DNA of 7,853 nucleotides from Methanoregula sp. (GTDB taxonomy: Archaea; Halobacteriota; Methanomicrobia; Methanomicrobiales; Methanospirillaceae). Location of the stretch: contig PMDE01000088.1 of assembly GCA_003154335.1 (NCBI GenBank), positions 1 through 7,853 on the forward strand, written 5' to 3'. Shown here piece by piece: positions 1 to 5,440 of the stretch. Within the stretch, counting starts at the first letter, position 1. Each line of letters opens with the position of its first letter. A program made the translations under genes and the position numbers. The notes under the pieces were generated by a model. It had not been told where the DNA came from. It was given only the letters and a program-made list of their open reading frames with translations, and made no database searches.

Positions 1-121
1 TTTCCTGCTTTCGTATTCTTCAGGTTTTATCTCTTTCGTTCACAAAAACGTTCTTTCAGGATATCACGGGGAGGTTTTCCGGGTTTAGATGGCCCCTCCC
101 ACCTATGCCATCCCCCGCATA

Positions 122-142
122 TCACGTCGATATACGACGTGA
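122..142. repeat. Perfect 8-bp inverted repeat, spacer ATATA
   Basis: Arms TCACGTCG (122-129) and CGACGTGA (135-142) are exact reverse complements around a 5-bp ATATA spacer. The size and spacing fit either a dimeric regulator site or a short hairpin. No gene start lies close enough to name a target. The repeat is seen directly; its function is unknown. Confidence 0.5.
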
Positions 143-334
143 GAATTCATCCATCCGACCCAAAACAGCCCTTCCTTTCACTTTCCCTCTGCTTTACCCC
201 ATCCGGCAAGCGATCGGCCATCCAGAAGCGTCCATTAGAATACAGTTCTGAGCCAGATTTATGCCGAATTCTACCTAACGGAGCACATTCTGAAGTTTTC
301 CGAAATATTTGTGCAGAAATTCGGCGAATTTGAG

Positions 335-409
335 CTATAATTAGGACCAGGACTTTTTAAGAAGAGGAGGTCTCCGACGGAGAATTGAGTTTTCGGAATG
401 CAGGTTCCG
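335..409 (+). promoter_or_regulatory. TATA-like box followed by two hairpins
   Basis: CTATAATTA at 334-342 resembles an archaeal TATA box. About 26 nt downstream, where transcription would start, lies an AGGAGG tract (365-370), then two perfect short hairpins: TCTCC-GAC-GGAGA (371-383) and CGGAA-TGCAGG-TTCCG (394-409). No convincing reading frame follows the AGGAGG at normal spacing. This could be the 5' end of a small RNA or a chance arrangement. Confidence 0.2.
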
Positions 410-581
410 CAGGGTCCCGGGCCGGAATGATCGATCCCCAAAAAAGGTTCTTTCCCCCTTGACCGTGCTACCCATCCAGCGAAAAAAGGGGCTGCTGTAA
501 GCCCGCTAAATTGCAGGGTCAGAATCCCCAAAGATCAGCCGAATACGAAAAAAACACTCAATTAATTCCGTATTTTTTCTC

Positions 582-595
582 ATAGTGGACACTAT
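582..595. repeat. 6-bp inverted repeat
   Basis: ATAGTG (582-587) and CACTAT (590-595) are exact inverted arms with a 2-bp GA spacer. CATAGTGG, the left part of this element, recurs near 815-822 without the second arm. No linked gene is visible. Confidence 0.3.
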
Positions 596-1083
596 TTCCC
601 CCTACCGAAAAAACCCTTTGTCCGTTTGCCAAAATGAGATTTTTTACGGGATTATTTGAGATACGGTCAAGGCTTCACCCGCATCGGACTCCCGAAACAT
701 GCCGTATGCCGGACCCGGCCAACTGGTGACCACTCCAACCCCTTACTTGACAACATTCTTTACCCCCTGAATACTGCCACTTTTCAGACCCCCGTCGGAT
801 AAAAAAAATATCCGCATAGTGGTGTTCTGGCAAGGTTTTTCAAGCGTATGGGATAAGTATCAGGCAAAAAACAGCTCGTCGCAAGGGGCTTTAATGGTCA
901 TCCGGAGAGGAATAAAACTGCCGTATTTTCGAAAACCGGTCAAAAATTAAGCGTATTCTCCACATGAACCGAAAAGGACAGTTTTACAAGATTGTTCAAA
1001 TGGCAGGTAAAAAAAGGAGCAGAAAACCGGAGCCGGATTCGGCCTTGTTTTCACTCACGTCCGGTACTCTATTGTTCCAATAA

Positions 1084-1095
1084 GATTTAAAAATC
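1084..1095. terminator. Small AT-rich hairpin after the REC gene
   Basis: GATTT-AA-AAATC forms a 5-bp inverted repeat about 20 nt past the stop of the minus-strand REC gene. Read on the minus strand it includes a T5 run, so it may help end that transcript. The signal is weak. Confidence 0.25.
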
Positions 1096-1114
1096 CTGCA
1101 GGAATACCAAGGTG

Positions 1115-1510
1115 TCAGCTTCCCTGCCCACACGAGTCCGTCTGTCTGAGCGCTACCCCAATCATCTCCATAAGCTGCCGCTCGACAACCGGCTTGACGA
1201 TGTACCCGTAAGGCGAGATCTCTTTTGCCCTCATCATCCGTTGCTCGTCGATATATGCCGTAAGGAAAATAACCGGGATATTATGCCGTTGCCGGACCCT
1301 GCGGGCGGTCTCAATGCCATCAATCTTCCCGTTCAGCCCGATGTCCATTAGGATAAGATCGGGGGGTTCAGACTTTTCAAGATGATCGATCAGATCCTCT
1401 CCGGACGCGAATATCTGGGGGACCTCATATCCTGATTTCGTGAGCAGTTCGTAGTTTCTGAGAGCTATGAGGGCATCATCTTCGACCACGAAGATCGACT
1501 GGTCTGGCAA
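1115..1510 (-). CDS. Stand-alone response regulator receiver (REC) protein
   Basis: Cytoplasmic phospho-acceptor protein of two-component signalling, 131 residues, the length of a lone REC domain with no output domain. Seen in the sequence: acidic pocket Asp11-Asp12 (VVEDDA), phospho-acceptor Asp56 (LILMDIGL), switch Thr84 (IFLTAY) and Lys106 (YIVKP), so all catalytic positions are intact. The GLNGKIDGIETA stretch is typical of methanogen receivers. The start is TTG at 1510: an in-frame TGA lies three codons upstream and there is no earlier ATG, GTG or TTG. No Shine-Dalgarno is seen, and a TATA-like box about 36 nt upstream suggests a very short leader. It lies 106 nt downstream of the REC-PAS-TPR gene on the same strand. 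Its partner kinase is unknown; phosphotransfer or protein binding is the likely role (inference). Confidence 0.93.
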   Translation of the reverse strand: MPDQSIFVVEDDALIALRNYELLTKSGYEVPQIFASGEDLIDHLEKSEPPDLILMDIGLNGKIDGIETARRVRQRHNIPVIFLTAYIDEQRMMRAKEISPYGYIVKPVVERQLMEMIGVALRQTDSCGQGS

Positions 1511-1540
1511 GAATGTTCAAGAACACTTAACGACCTCAAA

Positions 1541-1552
1541 GGATTTAAAAAA
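1541..1552 (-). promoter_or_regulatory. TATA-like box for the REC gene
   Basis: On the minus strand the tract reads TTTTTTAAATCC, centred about 36 nt before the TTG start. With usual archaeal spacing of about 26 nt, transcription would begin roughly 10 nt before the start codon. The stand-alone REC gene may therefore have its own promoter in the gap after the upstream regulator gene. Inferred from spacing only. Confidence 0.35.
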
Positions 1553-1616
1553 TTGTATGCCAACAAAAGAGGTAAAGAAAGCCGGGATTGCAGGGTATAG
1601 TTATCAGGATGCTGTA

Positions 1617-3029
1617 TTAAAAATCCCGTTTTGGAATAATCGGAGTATAATTTTTCCAGAGATGGATGTCCCGGGCGCGATCAAAGTAAAGCTTTGACTC
1701 CTCAATCTGCCCCATCTCTTTATAGCAGATGCCGATGTGATTCCATGCGTCAGCATTGTTGGGCATCTTGGCAACCACCATCTTAAACGTCTGGATAGCC
1801 GACTCAAGATATTTGTTGCTCATATTTTGCTCCCCGATCAGGTGAAGAGTCTCCCCCAGGTTGAAAAGGAATTCCATGGTATCCGGTGCAAGTTCAACTG
1901 CCCGCACGAACGATTTGAGCGCATTTTTACTATCCCCCATTTCCCGGTAACAGAGGCCCCGGTCGTTCCATACTAAGGGAAGTTTGTCATCAGTTTCCAG
2001 TGCTTTGTTAAAAGCAGCAAGAGCTTCTTCATATTTTTTCTCTTTTTTGTAGAGATTGATTCCTTCTTTGTAATACGTTAAGGCTTTCCCTGATGATGTT
2101 CCGAGGATCTTACTGAACAATCCCACTGGTTTTGATGTTTGCGGGAATTCCGTATCGTTTCTATTTTCGGGAGCATCCGGAGACTCGCCAGAGATCACAA
2201 TATCCCTGAATGTGCCTGTTACATCACGAACAATTCCAACAGACACGATAAAATTTCCCTGCATGTCATATATGGGCATTGCTTTAGACCAGAGTGTCCA
2301 CTCGCTTCCCTCTTTTTTTACCCCTTTGGTTACTGCGATAATCGGGCCTTTTGCAACCCTGCTGACTATCATAAATTTCTGGCGGATAATTTCCTCGTCC
2401 GGTTCAAATATGAGATTTACCAGCATTTTTCTCCGGGTCCCGAAAAAAGGTATTGTATAGAGGAAGTCGCCTTTACCGATTATCTCGCCGGCGGGGGTAT
2501 CTGTCAGTTGTTCCATAGCGACATTCCATGCAACAACCTTACCGTCGCTGTCAATGGCAAAACACGGGTCTAAGGAAAAGTTAACCATATCCATAATGAT
2601 TTTCCGGGTTGTGCCCAGTTTTTTCCCAAGATACGTTTTTTCTACGGTCGTTTTGACCATTTCAAAAAGTTTACGGAACTGGGTCTGGGGGTCTTCGTCT
2701 TTTTGCACGTAAAAATTTGCACCATTATTGAGGGCTTCGATTGCCCACCGTTCATGTCCTCCACCGGTAAAGATGATCACAGGCGTGGTATCCCCTTTCG
2801 AACGGAGAATTTTTAAAAATTCAAGGCCATTGATATCCGGCAGATTATAGTCGACAATGATGGCATCAAAGGAATTTTCCGGAAGAATCGAGAGTGCGTC
2901 AGTTGCTGATAGTAAAGTGTGAACACTCATTTCACCGGACCGCTCAAAGAACGCTTGCATCACTTCCAGTAATGCAGGTTCATCATCGATTATAAGAACT
3001 GACAGCAAGGCTCGACCAACTACAATCAA
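1617..3029 (-). CDS. Response regulator with REC, PAS and TPR domains
   Basis: Soluble signalling protein of 470 residues. Domains in order: REC (about 10-125) with acidic pair Asp15-Asp16 (IIDDEP), phospho-acceptor Asp60 (IIVDYNLPD), Thr88 (IIFTGG) and Lys110 (YVQKDED); a PAS domain (about 148-272: SLDPCFAIDSDGKVVAWN, closing with VGIVRDVTG); a linker; then TPR-like helical repeats (about 315-455), including WNDRGLCYREMGDSKNALKS and WNHIGICYKEMGQIEESKLY. There is no kinase, cyclase or DNA-binding domain, so the output is probably protein-protein contact through the TPRs (inference). The start is uncertain: an in-frame TAG at 3036-3038 leaves TTG at 3029 (weak AGGG 4 nt upstream) or TTG at 3008; no ATG precedes the REC domain. 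The downstream neighbour is the lone REC gene on the same strand. Confidence 0.93.
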   Translation of the reverse strand: MIVVGRALLSVLIIDDEPALLEVMQAFFERSGEMSVHTLLSATDALSILPENSFDAIIVDYNLPDINGLEFLKILRSKGDTTPVIIFTGGGHERWAIEALNNGANFYVQKDEDPQTQFRKLFEMVKTTVEKTYLGKKLGTTRKIIMDMVNFSLDPCFAIDSDGKVVAWNVAMEQLTDTPAGEIIGKGDFLYTIPFFGTRRKMLVNLIFEPDEEIIRQKFMIVSRVAKGPIIAVTKGVKKEGSEWTLWSKAMPIYDMQGNFIVSVGIVRDVTGTFRDIVISGESPDAPENRNDTEFPQTSKPVGLFSKILGTSSGKALTYYKEGINLYKKEKKYEEALAAFNKALETDDKLPLVWNDRGLCYREMGDSKNALKSFVRAVELAPDTMEFLFNLGETLHLIGEQNMSNKYLESAIQTFKMVVAKMPNNADAWNHIGICYKEMGQIEESKLYFDRARDIHLWKNYTPIIPKRDF

Positions 3030-3044
3030 TTGACCCTATTAACG

Positions 3045-3054
3045 ATATAATTAT
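3045..3054 (-). promoter_or_regulatory. TATA-like box close to the REC-PAS-TPR start
   Basis: On the minus strand AATTATATCG lies about 20 nt before the TTG at 3029 and about 40 nt before the alternative TTG at 3008. Use of this box would give a nearly leaderless message or favour the downstream TTG. A second box further upstream (3123-3131) competes with this reading. Confidence 0.3.
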
Positions 3055-3078
3055 GCATGATCTGATACATAAATACGA

Positions 3079-3088
3079 CCAGATCTGG
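3079..3088. repeat. 10-bp perfect palindrome
   Basis: CCAGATCTGG is exactly self-complementary. It sits in the upstream region of the REC-PAS-TPR gene, next to the larger inverted repeat at 3095-3117. It could be part of a regulator site; palindromes of this size also occur by chance. Confidence 0.3.
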
Positions 3089-3094
3089 GAGTAT

Positions 3095-3131
3095 TTTATC
3101 GATTCTGACACGATAAATCGTTCAATATAAA
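3095..3131 (-). promoter_or_regulatory. TATA-like box with an inverted repeat over the predicted start
   Basis: On the minus strand TTTATATTG (3131-3123) is a good archaeal TATA box. About 26 nt downstream, around 3101, transcription would start. TTTATCG (3095-3101) and CGATAAA (3111-3117) form a perfect 7-bp inverted repeat with a 9-bp spacer lying over that site. Archaeal repressors often bind between the TATA box and the start site, so this is a candidate operator for the REC-PAS-TPR gene. The repeat is seen; the role is inferred. Confidence 0.4.
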
Positions 3132-3154
3132 TTTTATTGTAATGAATTGAATCA

Positions 3155-3289
3155 ATGATCCGCGAATTTTTTTATTATTACCGGAGGGTAAAGGGCAAAG
3201 AAGATCCGGCAGGGTTCAAAACTGATATCTTTCATTCTTTTCTGGTATTTCCGGTACTATTTACCGGGCTGCGTTGGGAGTTCTATTAG
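3155..3289 (+). CDS. Possible 44-residue leaderless small ORF
   Basis: An ATG at 3155 opens 44 codons ending in TAG. The predicted protein begins MIREFFYYYRRVKGKEDP and has an aromatic, hydrophobic C-terminal half (FHSFLVFPVLFTGLRW). There is no Shine-Dalgarno, but AATATAAA at 3124-3131 is a TATA-like box centred about 27 nt before the ATG, the spacing expected for a leaderless message. I recognise no family. It may be chance; it is listed because its promoter spacing fits and nothing else explains this part of the gap. Confidence 0.2.
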   Translation: MIREFFYYYRRVKGKEDPAGFKTDIFHSFLVFPVLFTGLRWEFY

Positions 3290-3296
3290 TAATTTC

Positions 3297-3330
3297 AATA
3301 TATAGAACTCATAGAATATTATAAAATATT
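3297..3330 (+). promoter_or_regulatory. TATA-like boxes before the membrane microprotein
   Basis: Two AT-rich boxes precede the 51-residue ORF: CAATATATAG (about 3296-3305) and ATTATAAAAT (about 3318-3328). The first would give a start near 3328 and a leader of about 35 nt that includes both GGAGGT (3331-3336) and AGGAG (3351-3355). The second would start near 3350 and leave only the AGGAG. The GGAGGT is followed after 4 nt by GTG-TAG, so it leads to no real ORF. Confidence 0.4.
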
Positions 3331-3361
3331 GGAGGTAATAGTGTAGCATCAGGAGTTTCTC

Positions 3362-3517
3362 ATGAATTACACGGTCAACGATGTGGCGCTCTGGATGGTT
3401 ATTCTTGTAATTGCCTATGCTTTTTTCCTGTGCATTGTAAAGGGGCGTAACTGGTGGAGGGACAGGATGGGATACGATCCTCTGGAACGCTGGCGGAAAA
3501 AGAGACAACAGGGATGA
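3362..3517 (+). CDS. 51-residue single-pass membrane microprotein
   Basis: I do not recognise the family. The ATG at 3362 is preceded by AGGAG (3351-3355) at 6 nt, a good ribosome binding site, and by TATA-like boxes. The protein has a short polar N-terminus (MNYTVNDVA), one hydrophobic span at about 9-26 (LWMVILVIAYAFFLCIV), then a basic tail rich in Trp and Arg (GRNWWRDRMGYDPLERWRKK). The positive tail predicts N-out, C-in topology. TGA ends it at 3515-3517, followed by a T7 run. The gene converges on the DUF2769 gene and is divergent from the response regulators. It is too short to carry an enzyme; roles such as a membrane-protein subunit or regulator are open. The antisense open frame here is a shadow, without start signals of its own. 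Confidence 0.65.
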   Translation: MNYTVNDVALWMVILVIAYAFFLCIVKGRNWWRDRMGYDPLERWRKKRQQG

Positions 3518-3536
3518 AAAAGGAATATCTGTTCTT

Positions 3537-3562
3537 AAAAAAATATAATTGAGAATTTTTTT
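3537..3562. terminator. Back-to-back oligo-T terminators
   Basis: T7 on the plus strand at 3556-3562 lies 39 nt after the microprotein stop. A7 at 3537-3543, which is T7 on the minus strand, lies downstream of the DUF2769 gene. Archaeal RNA polymerase ends at such T tracts, so the convergent pair probably ends both messages. Confidence 0.5.
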
Positions 3563-3614
3563 AATTTTAAGTCCCGTAGATAATCAAAAATGTATAGTCA
3601 TTATTATTGTTGCT

Positions 3615-3860
3615 TTATTTGTTTACACAGAGTTGACTGATGACGAGCCCATATTTCGAAAATACTTCACATGCCGGACAATAGCAATTGATCAGTTTTA
3701 CTTTCGAGGGAATCGAAGATTTTTCCCGTGCACAGAAAAGGGCATTGGGAGGATATTCTGCGAGGTTGTTGTTCTTGAATGTCGGACAAGCCCTGCAATT
3801 ACAAATCTCCAGGTTCTCCTCTGTATCATCCACTGTTTTGCTATTTTCCCTTGTTTTCAT
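3615..3860 (-). CDS. DUF2769 cysteine-rich small protein
   Basis: An 81-residue soluble protein of the DUF2769 family, found mainly in methanogenic archaea; its function is not known. It has eight cysteines in two like units: CNCRAC (Cys20, 22, 25) with Cys43 in LFCAREK, and CYCPAC (Cys59, 61, 64) with Cys78 near the C-terminus. Each unit is CxCxxC plus one later Cys, so it could hold two metal or Fe-S sites (inference). The length is normal for the family. The ATG at 3860 is the only reasonable start, as the family sequence begins just after it (DDTEENLEICNC). There is no clear Shine-Dalgarno. A palindrome containing a TATA-like box lies 35 nt upstream. It is divergent from the kinase operon and converges on the membrane microprotein. 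Confidence 0.85.
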   Translation of the reverse strand: MKTRENSKTVDDTEENLEICNCRACPTFKNNNLAEYPPNALFCAREKSSIPSKVKLINCYCPACEVFSKYGLVISQLCVNK

Positions 3861-3893
3861 GGTTTTTTCACAATAAAGTAATGTAACGGTGAT

Positions 3894-3906
3894 AGGATAA
3901 TATCCT
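3894..3906 (-). promoter_or_regulatory. Palindrome overlapping a TATA-like box before DUF2769
   Basis: AGGATA-A-TATCCT is a perfect 6-bp inverted repeat around one base. On the minus strand it contains GATATTATCC, a TATA-like box centred about 40 nt before the DUF2769 ATG, which would give a leader of roughly 12 nt. A regulator bound here would block TBP, so an operator is plausible. The role is inferred from position. Confidence 0.35.
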
Positions 3907-3946
3907 TCTTCGGAGGTTTCCCGGCTTTTTGGTATCTGACTTTTTA

Positions 3947-3958
3947 AAAAAATATATC
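3947..3958 (+). promoter_or_regulatory. TATA-like box for the kinase operon
   Basis: AAAAATATATCC matches an archaeal TATA box. Transcription would start near 3980, about 36 nt before the 41-residue ORF and its AGGAGG, and about 180 nt before the kinase. The same AT tract also reads as TATA-like on the minus strand. Confidence 0.45.
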
Positions 3959-4015
3959 CTGATTGAGGCTGTCGGAAGCCGGAGAAGGGGGGGTAACATT
4001 GGCAGGAGGGAAAAA

Positions 4016-4141
4016 ATGAGAAAACCGGTTCTGGCGGAAAGCCATTTCACAAAGGAAACCCCGATAACGGTATTTGCGGTTCCGCATAAAATTCTTATGA
4101 GCCGGTATTGTATAGTAGATATCGAGATTGTCAGTGAGTAA
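4016..4141 (+). CDS. 41-residue small ORF preceding the histidine kinase
   Basis: An ORF of unknown family, starting MRKPVLAESHFTKETP and ending IVDIEIVSE. The start at 4016 is chosen because AGGAGG (4004-4009) lies 6 nt before the ATG, a near-ideal Shine-Dalgarno. The frame is open further upstream to a TTG at 3929, but that has no binding site. No membrane segment or signal peptide; one Cys. The stop lies 20 nt before the kinase ATG on the same strand, so the two are probably on one message. It could be a small regulatory partner of the kinase, a leader peptide coupling translation, or untranslated despite its signals. Confidence 0.5.
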   Translation: MRKPVLAESHFTKETPITVFAVPHKILMSRYCIVDIEIVSE

Positions 4142-4161
4142 AACATAGGAAGATCTGTTCA

Positions 4162-5367
4162 ATGAACCATGAATTCCCCGGTTCAGGGGAAAACGATATC
4201 TCCCGAAACACGCACCGGCACGGGGATATACCGGATATACTTTCCGGCGAAGAGGACTTTCTTGCCCGGATCCTCAACGCCATAGCAGACCCTGTTTTTG
4301 TCAAAGACGAGGAGCACAGGAGGATAATGGTCAATGATGCCTATTGCAGCTTCCTCGGGCGTTCCCGCGAAGGAATGATGCATAAAACAGACCAGGATCT
4401 TTTTTCCAATGACCAGGCAACCAGTTTTAGCCGGGATGACGACAAGGTCTTTGAATCCGGAACCGGGCAGGTTTGCGAAGAACTGGTGTCCGACAGGCAG
4501 GGGGAAGTCCATACCTTCCTTACCAAAAAAACTCTCCTGGTGGACGGCTCGGGGCACAGGTTTATTGTCGGTATAGCCCGGGATATCACCGTAGAGAAGA
4601 ATGCCGAAAATGCCCTGCAGGAAAGCAGGGAAAAGTTCAGCACACATATCACGATAAACCAGGACACCGGTGTCGCTCATTCCATCACCGACGTGAAACT
4701 GGATGGAGAAGCCCTGAAACTGGCAAACCGCAAACTGAGCCTTCTTTCGAACATCACCCGGCATGACATCAGGAACCAGCTGCTTTGCCTCAGGGGTGCC
4801 CTTGAGCTTATTGACAAGGATAACCTGGACCGGCAGACGCTGGAATTAATAAAAATGACGGAAAGATCTGCCGAAAAGATCAAAGATCAGATCGAGTTTA
4901 CAAAAGAATATGAGGATCTCGGCATGAAGGAACCCCGATGGAAGAGCGTTGCAGATATAATCCGGCGGGCAAAAGCCCAGTTCCTGATATCAGATGTTGC
5001 CTTTTTTCTGCCGGATGAGGATTTTGAACTATTCGCGGACCCGCTTCTTGAAAAAGTCTTCTACAATCTTCTTGATAATGCTCTCCGCCATGGGGGAAAA
5101 ATCACCCAAATTACTCTTTCCTGTTATGAATCGAACGCTGGCCTCCTGATCTCCATGACGGACAATGGCCGGGGCGTGCCAGTTGAAGAAAAACTGCTTA
5201 TCTTCGAAAAAGGCTTCGGAAAGAACACCGGACTGGGGCTTTTTCTTTCAAAGGAGATCCTTTCAATTACCGGAATCTCAATAGCAGAGAAGGGCATTTT
5301 TGGAAAGGGAGCAAAATTCGATATCTCCGTTCCAAAGGGAAAATACCGGCGAACCGGAACCCGGTAA
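4162..5367 (+). CDS. Soluble PAS-domain sensor histidine kinase
   Basis: Autophosphorylating sensor kinase of two-component signalling, 401 residues, with no membrane segment, so it senses a cytoplasmic signal. A PAS domain spans about 33-145 (ILNAIADPVFVKDEEHRRIMVND; closing FIVGIARDITVEKNAENAL). The H-box is at about 193-206 with phospho-acceptor His201 (ITRHDIRNQ). The ATPase domain is at about 285-392: N-box FYNLLDNALRHGG (Asn302, Asn306), G1 box DNGRG (Asp334), G2 box GFGKNTGLGLFLSKE. All catalytic motifs are intact. The ATG at 4162 has AGGAAG 9 nt upstream. Residues about 152-190 look like the start of a PAS domain (ALQESREKF) joined within some 16 residues to the end of one (SITDVKLDGEALKLANRKL), a possible deletion scar. 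No response regulator is adjacent; the nearest two lie over 1 kb away on the other strand. Signal and partner are unknown. Confidence 0.95.
   Translation: MNHEFPGSGENDISRNTHRHGDIPDILSGEEDFLARILNAIADPVFVKDEEHRRIMVNDAYCSFLGRSREGMMHKTDQDLFSNDQATSFSRDDDKVFESGTGQVCEELVSDRQGEVHTFLTKKTLLVDGSGHRFIVGIARDITVEKNAENALQESREKFSTHITINQDTGVAHSITDVKLDGEALKLANRKLSLLSNITRHDIRNQLLCLRGALELIDKDNLDRQTLELIKMTERSAEKIKDQIEFTKEYEDLGMKEPRWKSVADIIRRAKAQFLISDVAFFLPDEDFELFADPLLEKVFYNLLDNALRHGGKITQITLSCYESNAGLLISMTDNGRGVPVEEKLLIFEKGFGKNTGLGLFLSKEILSITGISIAEKGIFGKGAKFDISVPKGKYRRTGTR
5353..5365. repeat. Small hairpin at the kinase stop codon
   Basis: ACCGG-AAC-CCGGT is a perfect 5-bp inverted repeat reaching the first base of the kinase stop codon. 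No T tract follows, so a terminator is unlikely and readthrough into the next small ORF is possible. Confidence 0.3.
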
Positions 5368-5440
5368 TCACTAATCTTGCCGGTCCCGACGAACCCCAAT
5401 TTTACTGCGTGGACTGGTGTCTATCAGGAGGTGCATGGAG

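Larger units (their letters stand above)
1..1114. other. Long stretch without a supportable gene
   Basis: About 1.1 kb downstream of the stand-alone response regulator gene. Frame 1 on the plus strand is open from the left edge to a TGA at 331-333 (about 110 codons), but the translation is rich in Pro, Ser and Arg, matches no family I recognise, and has no visible start. It could be the tail of a gene entering from the left, or chance. Other open frames are short and lack ribosome binding sites. What can be seen: an 8-bp inverted repeat at 122-142, a TATA-like box near 335-341 followed by two hairpins (371-383, 394-409), a 6-bp inverted repeat at 582-595, a small hairpin at 1032-1043 and one at 1084-1095. 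No tRNA fold or known RNA family was recognised. Confidence 0.5.

Noticed and set aside
1..333. Plus-strand frame open from the left edge to a TGA at 331-333
   Set aside because: About 110 codons open, but the composition is unlike a folded protein, no family is recognised and no start is visible. It was left as part of the gene-free region; a partial gene entering from the left is not excluded.
271..531. 86-codon minus-strand frame
   Set aside because: No ribosome binding site, no recognisable domain, and it overlaps hairpins; the composition looks like chance.
505..540. GGGTCAGAATCCCC looks like a tRNA T-arm
   Set aside because: The stem pairs for only three bases and no acceptor or anticodon arm can be drawn around it.
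964..1083. 39-codon plus-strand frame starting MNRKGQFYKIVQMAGKKR
   Set aside because: Basic start looks suggestive, but there is no Shine-Dalgarno or TATA box at useful distance and no family match.
3257..3508. 83-codon minus-strand frame opposite the membrane microprotein
   Set aside because: The plus strand has a clear Shine-Dalgarno, promoter boxes and a sensible membrane protein; the minus frame has none of these.
3929..4141. Longer form of the 41-residue ORF from TTG at 3929
   Set aside because: The TTG lies before the likely TATA box and has no binding site, whereas the ATG at 4016 has AGGAGG at 6 nt.
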